A DNA stretch of 37,984 bases, taken from NCBI RefSeq assembly GCF_019733465.1, contig NZ_JACVQL010000147.1, positions 1 to 37,984 of the forward strand, read 5' to 3'. How positions within the stretch are numbered: position 1 is the first letter of the stretch; every line of letters starts with the position of its first letter. A program made the position numbers and the translations under genes. The stretch is from Actinotalea ferrariae (lineage in GTDB: Bacteria > Actinomycetota > Actinomycetes > Actinomycetales > Cellulomonadaceae). Under the pieces are notes generated by a model. It saw only the letters and a list, made by a program, of their open reading frames with translations, was not told where the DNA came from and ran no database searches. This document shows, piece by piece, positions 24,130 to 32,685 of this stretch.

Positions 24130-24945
24130 ATGGCAACCGTCGATGCCGGCCTCATCGAGCGGCTGCTCGTCGAGGGAGCCGTCGACTGGCTGGCCGCTAG
24201 CTGGATCTACTCAGAGACATCTCAGGCAGGACCCGCACGACCGGAGGACCGGCGCGTCATGGCGATCGGCGCCGTCGCCTACCTGATGTACCGCGGCCTC
24301 GCCGTCCCCGGGGACGTGACAAGGGAGGGCTTCTCGCGTTGGGGATCATCCACCAACGAGTCGTTCGAGCGAATCCTCCGCGAGTGGCATGCCATCCCCT
24401 TCGGTGAGGAGAGGCCGGGCGACGTCGTGTGGCTCGACCTGACGGACGAGGGCGCGGCTCTCGCGCGCGAGGCAATCGCACGACACGATACCCGAACGGG
24501 CGGCGTTGAGCGGCGGGAGCCGCCCGCCGCGAGATATCCGATGATGCGGCTGCAGATCGTGTCGTCGGTGGCGGCACTCTCGGATGTCGAGTATCAGCGC
24601 CGCGTGTGGGTCAATCGCGAGTGGCCGGTCGAGGAGCACTACGACGACGCCCAGCAGTCGATCGAGTGGCTTCTCGAGAACACGCAGGCGCTCGAGGAGC
24701 CCGAGAGTCTCGTCGGCATCATGCTCTTTCCCGACGAGGTCCTGCCGATGTCGGCCCTGGCCGCGCGCCTTGTGCCTCTCGTGGAAGACATCGGCATGGT
24801 GGAGAGCACCGTCTTCATCGCGGACCCTCGATGGGCAGGAGTCGTCGAGGCCGCGGCGCGCGTGCGTGCGGCGATGGAGCGGAATGGCGGATTTCCCCTA
24901 CCTCCACGGGGCCTCGCTCCCGTCCCGCCGACACGGCCTTCGTGA
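24130..24945 (+). CDS. two-part protein with SCO4402-like C-terminal half, possible immunity protein
   Basis: A 271-residue protein, starting at ATG 24130 with GAGAGGA about 6 bases upstream. The first half (1-125) is helical and unrecognised (VDWLAASWIYSETS, VWLDLTDEGAALAREAI). The second half (about 142-260) resembles SCO4402-family proteins: MMRLQIVSSVAALSDVEYQRR, VGIMLFPDEVLPM and WAGVVEAAARVRAAM. Such proteins often stand behind polymorphic toxins. A fusion of two immunity-like domains without a toxin would fit an orphan or poly-immunity gene. The 225-base gap before it holds no supported gene. Confidence 0.55.
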   Translation: MATVDAGLIERLLVEGAVDWLAASWIYSETSQAGPARPEDRRVMAIGAVAYLMYRGLAVPGDVTREGFSRWGSSTNESFERILREWHAIPFGEERPGDVVWLDLTDEGAALAREAIARHDTRTGGVERREPPAARYPMMRLQIVSSVAALSDVEYQRRVWVNREWPVEEHYDDAQQSIEWLLENTQALEEPESLVGIMLFPDEVLPMSALAARLVPLVEDIGMVESTVFIADPRWAGVVEAAARVRAAMERNGGFPLPPRGLAPVPPTRPS

Positions 24946-25018
24946 GCGCTGACGCAACGCGATCCCGAGCCGTCGTTCCGCCGCGACAGGACGGCCGCAG
25001 TGCCGGGGGCACCTCACG

Positions 25019-25588
25019 TCAAGCGGCAGCGCCCACGGGCCGGTATCGCTGGACGACCGCCCCCGACCGGAACTCCTGCCGGTCCACGAGCTCGAGCTCG
25101 ATGCGCTCGCGCACTCCGCCGAGCAACGTCGGCCCGCGCCCGGCGACCACGGGCTGCACGACGAACTCGTACTCGTCGATCAGCCCTAGGTCCGCCAACG
25201 CCGACGGCAAAGTCACGCCGCCCACCCACAGGCCCTCGCCCGACTCCTGCTTGAGCTGCTGGACCGCGTGCCCGAGGTCCCCTCGCACCAGCTCGGCATT
25301 CCAGTCGACCTCGCTCAGCGTGCTTGAGACCACGTACTTCTTCGCCGCGTCGATGGCCTCGGCGAAGGGGATCTCCCACTCGCCCATCCAGTCGGGCCAC
25401 GCCCCCGTGGCCGGCTTCCGCCACGCCGCCTCCATCATCTGGTAGGTCACCCGACCGAAGAGCAGGGCATCGGCGCGCCCCATCTCAGCGGTCCAGTAGC
25501 GCATCGCCTCCTCGTCCGGGGGAAGCCCTGCCTCGTGATGGCAGCAGCCGTCGAGCGTGACGTTGATCGAGTATCGAAGTGGTCTCAT
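25019..25588 (-). CDS. dihydrofolate-reductase-fold protein, RibD C-terminal family
   Basis: A 189-residue protein. SINVTLDGCC begins the fold, DALLFGRVTYQMM (near 40-52) and ESGEGLWVGGVTLPSALADLGLIDEY (near 115-140) are the family's signature segments, the second holding the NADPH-binding glycines. ATG 25588 has AGGGAGA upstream. These reductases are widespread in actinobacteria and mostly have no known substrate; they are not the folate enzyme. It is divergent from recC. Confidence 0.85.
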   Translation of the reverse strand: MRPLRYSINVTLDGCCHHEAGLPPDEEAMRYWTAEMGRADALLFGRVTYQMMEAAWRKPATGAWPDWMGEWEIPFAEAIDAAKKYVVSSTLSEVDWNAELVRGDLGHAVQQLKQESGEGLWVGGVTLPSALADLGLIDEYEFVVQPVVAGRGPTLLGGVRERIELELVDRQEFRSGAVVQRYRPVGAAA

Positions 25589-25708
25589 CCGGCTGCTCTC
25601 CCTTGATGCGCGCCGCGTTCACGGGTCGGTACTCAGACGACCGCCGGCGCCAGTTCTCATCGGCCTCGGGCTACGCCGCGTGGCCCCGTGGCTGTCGGTG
25701 CCTGCCGT

Positions 25709-25714
25709 TACGGT
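25709..25714 (+). promoter_or_regulatory. candidate -10 box of the recCBD operon
   Basis: TACGGT lies 36 bases before the recC start, leaving room for a leader with the perfect AAGGAGG at 25740-25746. No clear -35 was seen. Confidence 0.35.
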
Positions 25715-25750
25715 GACGGGACCGCCCACCGGCTGCGCGAAGGAGGTCCT

Positions 25751-28700
25751 GTGCTGCACCTGCACCGCTCGGAGCGCGCCGATGCCCTCATCGCCCCGCT
25801 CGCGCAGGTGCTCGCCGAGCCGGGCGGCGACCCGTTCGCGGTCGACGTCGTCGCGGTCCCCACCCGCGGGGTCGAGCGGTGGGTCGCGCAGCGGCTGTCG
25901 CACCACCTCGGCACGGGCGACGACGGCGAGTCCGGGATCTGCGCGAACGTCGCGTTCCCCTCCCCCGCGCGCCTCGTCGGCGAGGCGCTCGCGACGGTGC
26001 TCGGTATCGAGGCCGACGACGACCCGTGGCAGCGGGACCGCCTCACCTGGACGCTGCTCGACGTGCTCGACGACGTCGCGGACGAGCGCCGGTTCGGCGC
26101 GCTCGGACGGCACCTCGGCGTCGGCGAGCCCGACGGCCCGCGGCGCGGGCGGCGCCTGCAGTCCGCGCAGCACCTCGCCGGGCTCTTCTCCTCCTACGCG
26201 GCGCAGCGGCCCGCGATGGTGCGCGCGTGGGCGGCCGGCCGCGACGACGACGGCAGCGGCTCGCCCGTCCCGGACGACCTCGCCTGGCAGCCCGAGCTCT
26301 GGCGACGACTGCGCGCGCGGGTCGGGTCGCCCAGCCCGGCCGAGCGGCTCGACGACGCCGTCCGGCTGCTCACCGCGGAGCCCGGCGCCGTCGACCTGCC
26401 GTCGCGCCTGTCGGTGTTCGGGCCGACCCGCCTGCCCGAGGACCAGCGGCAGGTGCTGCACGCGCTCGCCCGTCACCGCGACGTGCACCTGTGGCTGCCG
26501 CACCCGTCTCCAGCCCTGTGGGCGGAGGTCGAGGGGGCGCGCGCGGTCACACCGGCCGGCGCCGACGCACCCCTGTGGCACCGACGCGAGGTGCCGGCGG
26601 TCGCCGCGCACCCGCTGCTCGCGTCGATGGCTCGGGACGCGACGGAGCTCCAGCTGCGCCTCGGCGCGCTCGACGGCGTCGCGAGCACCCACCACCCCTC
26701 CGCCGAGCCCGCGCCGACGCTGCTCGGTGCGCTCCAACGCCGCCTGCGCGACGACGCCCCGGACGCACCCCCGCACGCGCTCGCCGCCGACGACCGCTCG
26801 GTCCGTGTCCACGCGTGCCACGGCCGCGCGCGGCAGGTCGAGGTGCTGCGCGAGGCGCTGCTCGGCCTCTTCGCCGATGACCCGACGCTCGAGCCGCGCG
26901 ACGTCGTCGTCATGTGCCCGGACATCGAGGCGTTCGCGCCGCTCGTCGCCGCCACCTTCGGGCTCGCGCCGGCCGACGAGGCGGAGCCCGACGTGCACCC
27001 CGGTCGCTCCCTGCGCGTGCGGCTCGCGGACCGTTCGCTGCGCCAGACCAACCCGCTGCTCGCGCTGGTTAGCCGTCTGCTCGAGCTCGCGGACGGCCGC
27101 GTGACGGCGTCCGACGTCGTCGACCTCGCCGGCGCCGAGCCCGTGCGGCGGCGCTTCCGGTTCGACGACGAGGACCTCGACCGCATCCGGCAGTGGGCCG
27201 TCGACGCCGGCGTGCGCTGGGGCGAGGACGCCGCGCGGCACGAGCGGTTCGGCGTGCCCGCGCCGCAGGGCACGTGGGCCACCGCCCTCGACCGCATCCT
27301 GCTCGGCGCCGCCATGGCCGAGGACCACCGCTTCGTCGCGACCGCAATGCCGCTCGACGACGTCGACTCCACCGACGTCGACCTCGCGGGCCGGCTCGCC
27401 GAGCTGGTCGACCGCCTCGCCGCCGTGCTCGCCGACCTCGACGGCGTCCACGCACCCGCGCACTGGTTCGACGCGCTCGACCGCGCGCTGCACCTGCTCG
27501 CCGACGTCGGCCCGGCCGACACGTGGCAGGACGTCGAGGCGCGCATGGTGCTCGACGACGCGCGGCAGGGCGCCCTCGCGGGCGGCGCATCGGCACCCGG
27601 CGCGGGTGTCACTGCCAGTGACACCTCCGGGGCGGCGGCGCTGCGGCTCACCGACGTCCGCGCGCTGCTCGCGCACCGCCTGCGCGGTCGGCCCACGCGC
27701 GCCGGCTTCCGCACCGGCGCGCTCACCGTGTGCTCGCTCGAGCCCATGCGCGCGGTGCCGCACCGCGTGGTCGCGCTGCTCGGCATGGACGACGGCGCCT
27801 TCCCGCGCGGCACCAGCCAGGACGGCGACGACGTGCTGCTGCGCGATTCGCTCGTCGGCGAGCGCGACCGCCGCGGCGAGGACCGGCAGCTCTTCCTCGA
27901 CGCGATCACCGCCGCGCAGGAGAGCCTCGTCGTCCTCTACAGCGGCGCCGACGAGCGCACCGGCGCCACGCGGCCGCCCGCCGTCCCGGTCGGCGAGCTG
28001 CTCGACGCGCTCGACGCCGCCGCGGCCCCACCCGACGGCGGCCCGGTGCGGCGGCACGTCGTCGTGCGGCACCCGCTGCAGACCGCCGACGAGCGGAACT
28101 TCGCCGACGGCGCGCTCGGCCGGACCGGGCCGTTCAGCTTCGACGCGCTGCACCACCGCGCCGCCGAGGCCGCGCGCGGCGAGCGCAGCGGCCGCACGGC
28201 GTTCCTCGACGCACCGCTCCCACCCGTGGCCGAGGACGGCGCGACCGCGGGGACCGTCGACCTCGACGACCTCGTCTACGCGCTCGAGCACCCGGTCCGC
28301 GCGTTCCTGCGTCAGCGGCTCGGCGTCCAGCTGCCCGGCGAGGTCGACGAGCTCGACGACCGCCTGCCGCTCGAGCTCGACCCGCTCCAGCGCTGGGCGG
28401 TCGGCGACCGGCTGCTCACCGCGGTGCTCGACGGCGTCGAACTGCAGCAGGCCGTCGACGCCGAGTGGCGGCGTGGCCTCGTGCCGCCCGGCCGCCTCGG
28501 GACCGCCGTCCTCAAGGACGTGCACGCGCAGGTCGCGCCCGTCGCGGACGCCGCCCAGCGCTACCTCCAGCCGCCCGCGGAGACGATCGACGTCGACGTC
28601 ACCCTGCCGAGCGGCCGCAAGCTCGTCGGCACCGTGACCGGCGTCCGTGGGGAGCTCGTCGTGCGCTGCGTGTTCTCCAAGCTCGCCGCCAAGCACCGCC

Positions 28701-29182
28701 TGCGCGCCTGGATCCAGCTGCTCGCGCTCGCCGCCGACGGCCCCGGCCGGCCGCGCGGCGCCGTGACGATCGGGCGCGGCAAGAGCTCGCGGCCCTCCGC
28801 CGCGCTGTCGCTGCTCACCGCGCCCGAGCCCGAGGAGGCGCGGCGGCTGCTCGACCAGCTCGTCGCACTCCGCGACCAGGCGCTGCGCGAGCCGCTGCCC
28901 ATGCCCGTCGCCACGACGTGCGCCTACGCACGGACCCGCGCCGGCGGCGACGGCGAGGTCGAGGCGCTCGACAGCGCGCGCAAGGAGTGGAAGGACAGCT
29001 TCGAGAGCCAGGATGCGCAGCACGTGCTCGTGTGGGGTGAGGGCGCGACCCTCGCCGACCTCCAGGGCGAGCCGTCGCGCGAGGAGCAGCAGTGGTGGCC
29101 CGAGGACGGCACGCGCCTCGGCGTGCTGGCACGGCGGCTCTGGGAGCCCCTGCTGGAGCAGGAGCGGACGGAGCTCGCATGA
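25751..29182 (+). CDS. recC: RecC subunit of exodeoxyribonuclease V
   Basis: A 1143-residue protein, the usual RecC length. It opens with LHLHRSERADALIAPLA and VVAVPTRGVERWVAQRLS, characteristic of RecC. DGAFPRGTSQDGDD (near 680) belongs to the inactive helicase-like part. RecC splits the strands and scans for Chi. GTG 25751 was chosen for the family start and for AAGGAGG, which ends only 4 bases upstream; the same frame continues further up. First gene of recC-recB-recD; its stop overlaps recB by ATGA. Confidence 0.93.
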   Translation: MLHLHRSERADALIAPLAQVLAEPGGDPFAVDVVAVPTRGVERWVAQRLSHHLGTGDDGESGICANVAFPSPARLVGEALATVLGIEADDDPWQRDRLTWTLLDVLDDVADERRFGALGRHLGVGEPDGPRRGRRLQSAQHLAGLFSSYAAQRPAMVRAWAAGRDDDGSGSPVPDDLAWQPELWRRLRARVGSPSPAERLDDAVRLLTAEPGAVDLPSRLSVFGPTRLPEDQRQVLHALARHRDVHLWLPHPSPALWAEVEGARAVTPAGADAPLWHRREVPAVAAHPLLASMARDATELQLRLGALDGVASTHHPSAEPAPTLLGALQRRLRDDAPDAPPHALAADDRSVRVHACHGRARQVEVLREALLGLFADDPTLEPRDVVVMCPDIEAFAPLVAATFGLAPADEAEPDVHPGRSLRVRLADRSLRQTNPLLALVSRLLELADGRVTASDVVDLAGAEPVRRRFRFDDEDLDRIRQWAVDAGVRWGEDAARHERFGVPAPQGTWATALDRILLGAAMAEDHRFVATAMPLDDVDSTDVDLAGRLAELVDRLAAVLADLDGVHAPAHWFDALDRALHLLADVGPADTWQDVEARMVLDDARQGALAGGASAPGAGVTASDTSGAAALRLTDVRALLAHRLRGRPTRAGFRTGALTVCSLEPMRAVPHRVVALLGMDDGAFPRGTSQDGDDVLLRDSLVGERDRRGEDRQLFLDAITAAQESLVVLYSGADERTGATRPPAVPVGELLDALDAAAAPPDGGPVRRHVVVRHPLQTADERNFADGALGRTGPFSFDALHHRAAEAARGERSGRTAFLDAPLPPVAEDGATAGTVDLDDLVYALEHPVRAFLRQRLGVQLPGEVDELDDRLPLELDPLQRWAVGDRLLTAVLDGVELQQAVDAEWRRGLVPPGRLGTAVLKDVHAQVAPVADAAQRYLQPPAETIDVDVTLPSGRKLVGTVTGVRGELVVRCVFSKLAAKHRLRAWIQLLALAADGPGRPRGAVTIGRGKSSRPSAALSLLTAPEPEEARRLLDQLVALRDQALREPLPMPVATTCAYARTRAGGDGEVEALDSARKEWKDSFESQDAQHVLVWGEGATLADLQGEPSREEQQWWPEDGTRLGVLARRLWEPLLEQERTELA

Positions 29183-32100
29183 GCGCCGAGCCCTCGACCG
29201 CAGCCGCGACGACCGGCGCCGGTTCCGCCGCCCAGCTTGCAGGCGAGTCGCCGACCGATGCGTCCGCCGAGCCCGTGTTCGACGTCTGCGGCCCCCTCCC
29301 CCAGGGCACCACCATGCTCGAGGCGAGCGCCGGCACGGGCAAGACCTTCACCATCGCCGCGCTCGCCACCCGCTACGTCGCCGAGGGTCTCGCCGAGCTG
29401 TCCGAGCTCATGCTCATCACCTTCGGCCGCGCCGCGACGTCCGAGCTGCGCGACCGCGTCCGCGAGCGCCTCGTCGCGACCGAGCGGGCGCTGCGCGACC
29501 CGGCCGTCCGAGCGTCGGACGACGCCCTGTTGCGCCATCTCGCCGACGTCGACGACGCCGAGCTCGCGCGCCGCCGCACGCGCCTGACTCGCGCCCTCGC
29601 CCAGTTCGACGCCGCGACCATCGCGACCACGCACGGCTTCTGCCAGCAGATGCTCACGGCGCTCGGCATGGCCGCCGACGTCGACCACGACGCCGTGCTC
29701 GTGCCCGACCAGGCCGACCTCGTCGACGAGGTGGTCGACGACCTGTACCTGCGCCGCTACGTCGGCGACCCCGAGCCGGCGATCACCATCGGCGAGGCCC
29801 GGATCGTCGCGCGCGCCGCAGTCAGCGACCACGACGCCGACCTGCGCCCCGACGACCCCGAGCCCGGCTCCCCCGCCGAGCACCGCGTGCGCTTCGCCGC
29901 GGCCGTCCGCGCCGAGATGCTGCGCCGCAAGCGCGCGCGACGAGTGCTCGACTACGACGACCTCCTCGTGCTGCTGCGCGACGCGCTCACCCACCCGCAG
30001 ACCGGGCCGTCCGCTGCCGAGCGCGTCCGCGCGCGGTACCGGGTCGTCATGGTCGACGAGTTCCAGGACACCGACCAGGTGCAGTGGGAGATCCTGCGGA
30101 CCGCGTTCCACGGCCATCGCACCCTCGTGCTCATCGGCGACCCCAAGCAGGCCATCTACGCCTTCCGCGGCGCCGACGTCGTCACCTACCTCGCCGCCAA
30201 GGGCGAGGCACACGCCACCGCGACCCTCGGCCGCAACTGGCGCAGCGACGAGGACGTGCTGACCGGCCTCGGCACCGTGCTGCACGGCGCGGCGCTGGGC
30301 GACGAGCGGATCGTCGTCCGACCCGTCGACGCCCAGCACACGGGCCGCCGGCTCGAGGGGTCGCCTCCCGTCCGGCTGCGTCAGGTCACGCGCGCCGCCA
30401 CCGGGCCGGGCAGCGCACTGCCGAGCGTCGGCGCGGTGCGCGCGGTGATCTACGCCGACGTCGTCGCGGAGGTCGTGCGCTCCCTGGGGGCCGACCGGCT
30501 GCACGACGACGACGGGTGGCGCCCGCTGCGTCCCGGGGACATCGCGGTGCTCGCGCGCCGCAACGCCGACGCCGTCGCGGTGCGGGACGCGCTCGCCGCC
30601 GCGGGCGTGCCCGCCGTCGTCTCGGGGCTGTCGAGCGTCTTCGGCACCACCGCCGCGCGGCACTGGCTCACGCTGCTCACCTCGCTCGCGCAGCCGGGCA
30701 GCTCCGGCCGCGCGGCCGCCGCGGCGCTCACCCCGTTCGTCGGGTGGGACGCGGCGCGGCTCGCCTCCGCGCCAGAGGCCGACCGTGACGCGCTCGCCGA
30801 CCGCCTGCGCGTGTGGGCCCACCTGCTCGCGGAGCGCGGCGTCGCGACGCTCGTCGAGGCCACCGACGCCGCCGGCCTCACCGAACGCCTGCTGAGCACC
30901 GAGGGCGGCGAGCGCATGCTCACCGACGTCCGGCACATCGGCCAGGCGCTGCACGAGGTCGTCGTCACGCAGCGGCTCGGCACGTCCGCGCTGACCGAGT
31001 GGCTCGCGACGCGCATCGCCGAGACCGACCAGGACTACGCCGAGGAGCGCAGCCGGCGGCTCGAGACGGACGCGGCCGCGGTGCAGGTCGTCACCATCCA
31101 CTCGAGCAAGGGCCTCGAGTTCCCCGTGGTGCACGTCCCGTTCGCGTGGGACCGGTACGCCGCATCCGGCCAGCCCGTGCTCAAGTACCACGACGACGCC
31201 GACCGTCGGCTGCTGCACGTCGGCGGCCTCAAGGACACGACCTATGCCGACGCCCGCAACCGGCACCTCGCGGAGGAGCAGGGCGAGGACCTGCGCCTCA
31301 CCTACGTCGCGCTGACCCGCGCGAGCTCGCAGGTCGTCATGTGGTGGGCGCCGACCAAGAACGCCGCGACCGGGCCGCTGAGCCGCCTGCTGCTCGGCCC
31401 GCGCACCCCGGGCGTCGAGCCGCTGCCCGCGATCACCGTGCCCAAGGACGCCCAGGTCGAGGCGGCTTTCGCGCGCATCGCCGAGGAGTCGGGCGGCACC
31501 ATCACGCACGAGCTCGTCACCGCCGTGCCGACCGGGACGCGATGGGAGCCCCCGACGGCGACGCCCCCGCCGCTCGACGTCGCGCGCTTCACGCGGCACC
31601 TCGACACTGCGTGGCGGCGCACCTCGTACTCCGGCCTCACCGCTGCGGCGCACGAGGCCGCCCACGGCGTGGCCGACGAGCCCGAGACCACGGGCATCCA
31701 GGACGAGGCCGACACTCCGGCGACGGTCGACCCCGCAGCGGCCGTGGTGGGAGCTGTCGACCCGGCCGCTGGCGTCGGCACGAGTGACCGGGCGGCGTTC
31801 GAGTCGCTGGACCCGGCATGGCCCGAGGCGTTGCGCGCTCTCCGCTCCCCCATGGCCGATCTCCCCGGCGGCACGACGTTCGGCACGCTCGTCCACGAGG
31901 TGCTCGAGCACGTCGACACCGACACATCTGAGCTGGACGCGGAGCTGCTGCGGCGCTGCCGCGAGGCGAGCCTCAGCCGCGGGCTCGGCGTGGATCCCGA
32001 CGCGCTCGCCGCCGCGCTCGCGCCCGTGATGCGCACACCGCTCGGCGACCTCGCGGGCGGGCGCACGCTGGCCGACGTCGCACCCAAGGACCGGCTGCCG

Positions 32101-32685
32101 GAGATGGTGTTCGAGCTGCCGCTCGCGGGCGGCGAGGTCGGCGCACGCGCCGGCGGGCAGCGCGGCGCGGTGCTGCGCGACGTCGCGACCCTGCTGCGCC
32201 GGCACCTTCCCGCCGACGACCCCTTCGCCCCCTACGCCGACCGGCTCGACAGCCCGCTGCTCGGCACCGAGCGCCTGCGGGGCTACCTCACCGGAAGCAT
32301 CGACGCCGTGCTCCGCGTGGCGGCCGACGACGGCACACCCCGCCACCTCGTCGTCGACTACAAGACGAACCGGCTCGCGCCCGCCTCCGAGGACCTCACC
32401 CTCTGGCACTACCGCCCCGAGGCGATGGCCGCCGCGATGATCGACGCCCACTACCCGCTGCAGCTGCTGCTCTACACGGTCGCGCTGCACCGGTTCCTGC
32501 GCTGGCGGCAGCCGGGCTACGACCCGGATCGGCACCTCGGCGGTGGCCTCTACCTGTTCGTCCGCGGCATGGCCGGGCCCACGACGCCGGTGGTCGACGG
32601 CATGCCGTGCGGCGTCATGGCGTGGCGCCCGCCGACGGAGCTCGTCCTCGACCTCTCCGCGCTGCTCGACGGGAGGACGCCGTGA
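29179..32685 (+). CDS. recB: RecB helicase-nuclease subunit of exodeoxyribonuclease V
   Basis: A 1168-residue protein. The UvrD-like helicase has Walker A EASAGTGKTFT (K55), VDEFQDTDQVQWE, GDPKQAIYAFRGAD, TIHSSKGLEFPVV and YVALTRA. A variable Ala/Pro-rich linker (about 825-880) joins the C-terminal nuclease, whose residues H906, D1042 and D1060-Y-K1062 match the RecB nuclease site H956/D1067/D1080/K1082 of E. coli. The enzyme unwinds and degrades ends, then prepares recombination after Chi. A 35-residue Ala/Thr-rich N-terminal extension precedes the helicase. ATGA and GTGA overlaps with recC and recD imply equal expression. Confidence 0.95.
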   Translation: MSAEPSTAAATTGAGSAAQLAGESPTDASAEPVFDVCGPLPQGTTMLEASAGTGKTFTIAALATRYVAEGLAELSELMLITFGRAATSELRDRVRERLVATERALRDPAVRASDDALLRHLADVDDAELARRRTRLTRALAQFDAATIATTHGFCQQMLTALGMAADVDHDAVLVPDQADLVDEVVDDLYLRRYVGDPEPAITIGEARIVARAAVSDHDADLRPDDPEPGSPAEHRVRFAAAVRAEMLRRKRARRVLDYDDLLVLLRDALTHPQTGPSAAERVRARYRVVMVDEFQDTDQVQWEILRTAFHGHRTLVLIGDPKQAIYAFRGADVVTYLAAKGEAHATATLGRNWRSDEDVLTGLGTVLHGAALGDERIVVRPVDAQHTGRRLEGSPPVRLRQVTRAATGPGSALPSVGAVRAVIYADVVAEVVRSLGADRLHDDDGWRPLRPGDIAVLARRNADAVAVRDALAAAGVPAVVSGLSSVFGTTAARHWLTLLTSLAQPGSSGRAAAAALTPFVGWDAARLASAPEADRDALADRLRVWAHLLAERGVATLVEATDAAGLTERLLSTEGGERMLTDVRHIGQALHEVVVTQRLGTSALTEWLATRIAETDQDYAEERSRRLETDAAAVQVVTIHSSKGLEFPVVHVPFAWDRYAASGQPVLKYHDDADRRLLHVGGLKDTTYADARNRHLAEEQGEDLRLTYVALTRASSQVVMWWAPTKNAATGPLSRLLLGPRTPGVEPLPAITVPKDAQVEAAFARIAEESGGTITHELVTAVPTGTRWEPPTATPPPLDVARFTRHLDTAWRRTSYSGLTAAAHEAAHGVADEPETTGIQDEADTPATVDPAAAVVGAVDPAAGVGTSDRAAFESLDPAWPEALRALRSPMADLPGGTTFGTLVHEVLEHVDTDTSELDAELLRRCREASLSRGLGVDPDALAAALAPVMRTPLGDLAGGRTLADVAPKDRLPEMVFELPLAGGEVGARAGGQRGAVLRDVATLLRRHLPADDPFAPYADRLDSPLLGTERLRGYLTGSIDAVLRVAADDGTPRHLVVDYKTNRLAPASEDLTLWHYRPEAMAAAMIDAHYPLQLLLYTVALHRFLRWRQPGYDPDRHLGGGLYLFVRGMAGPTTPVVDGMPCGVMAWRPPTELVLDLSALLDGRTP

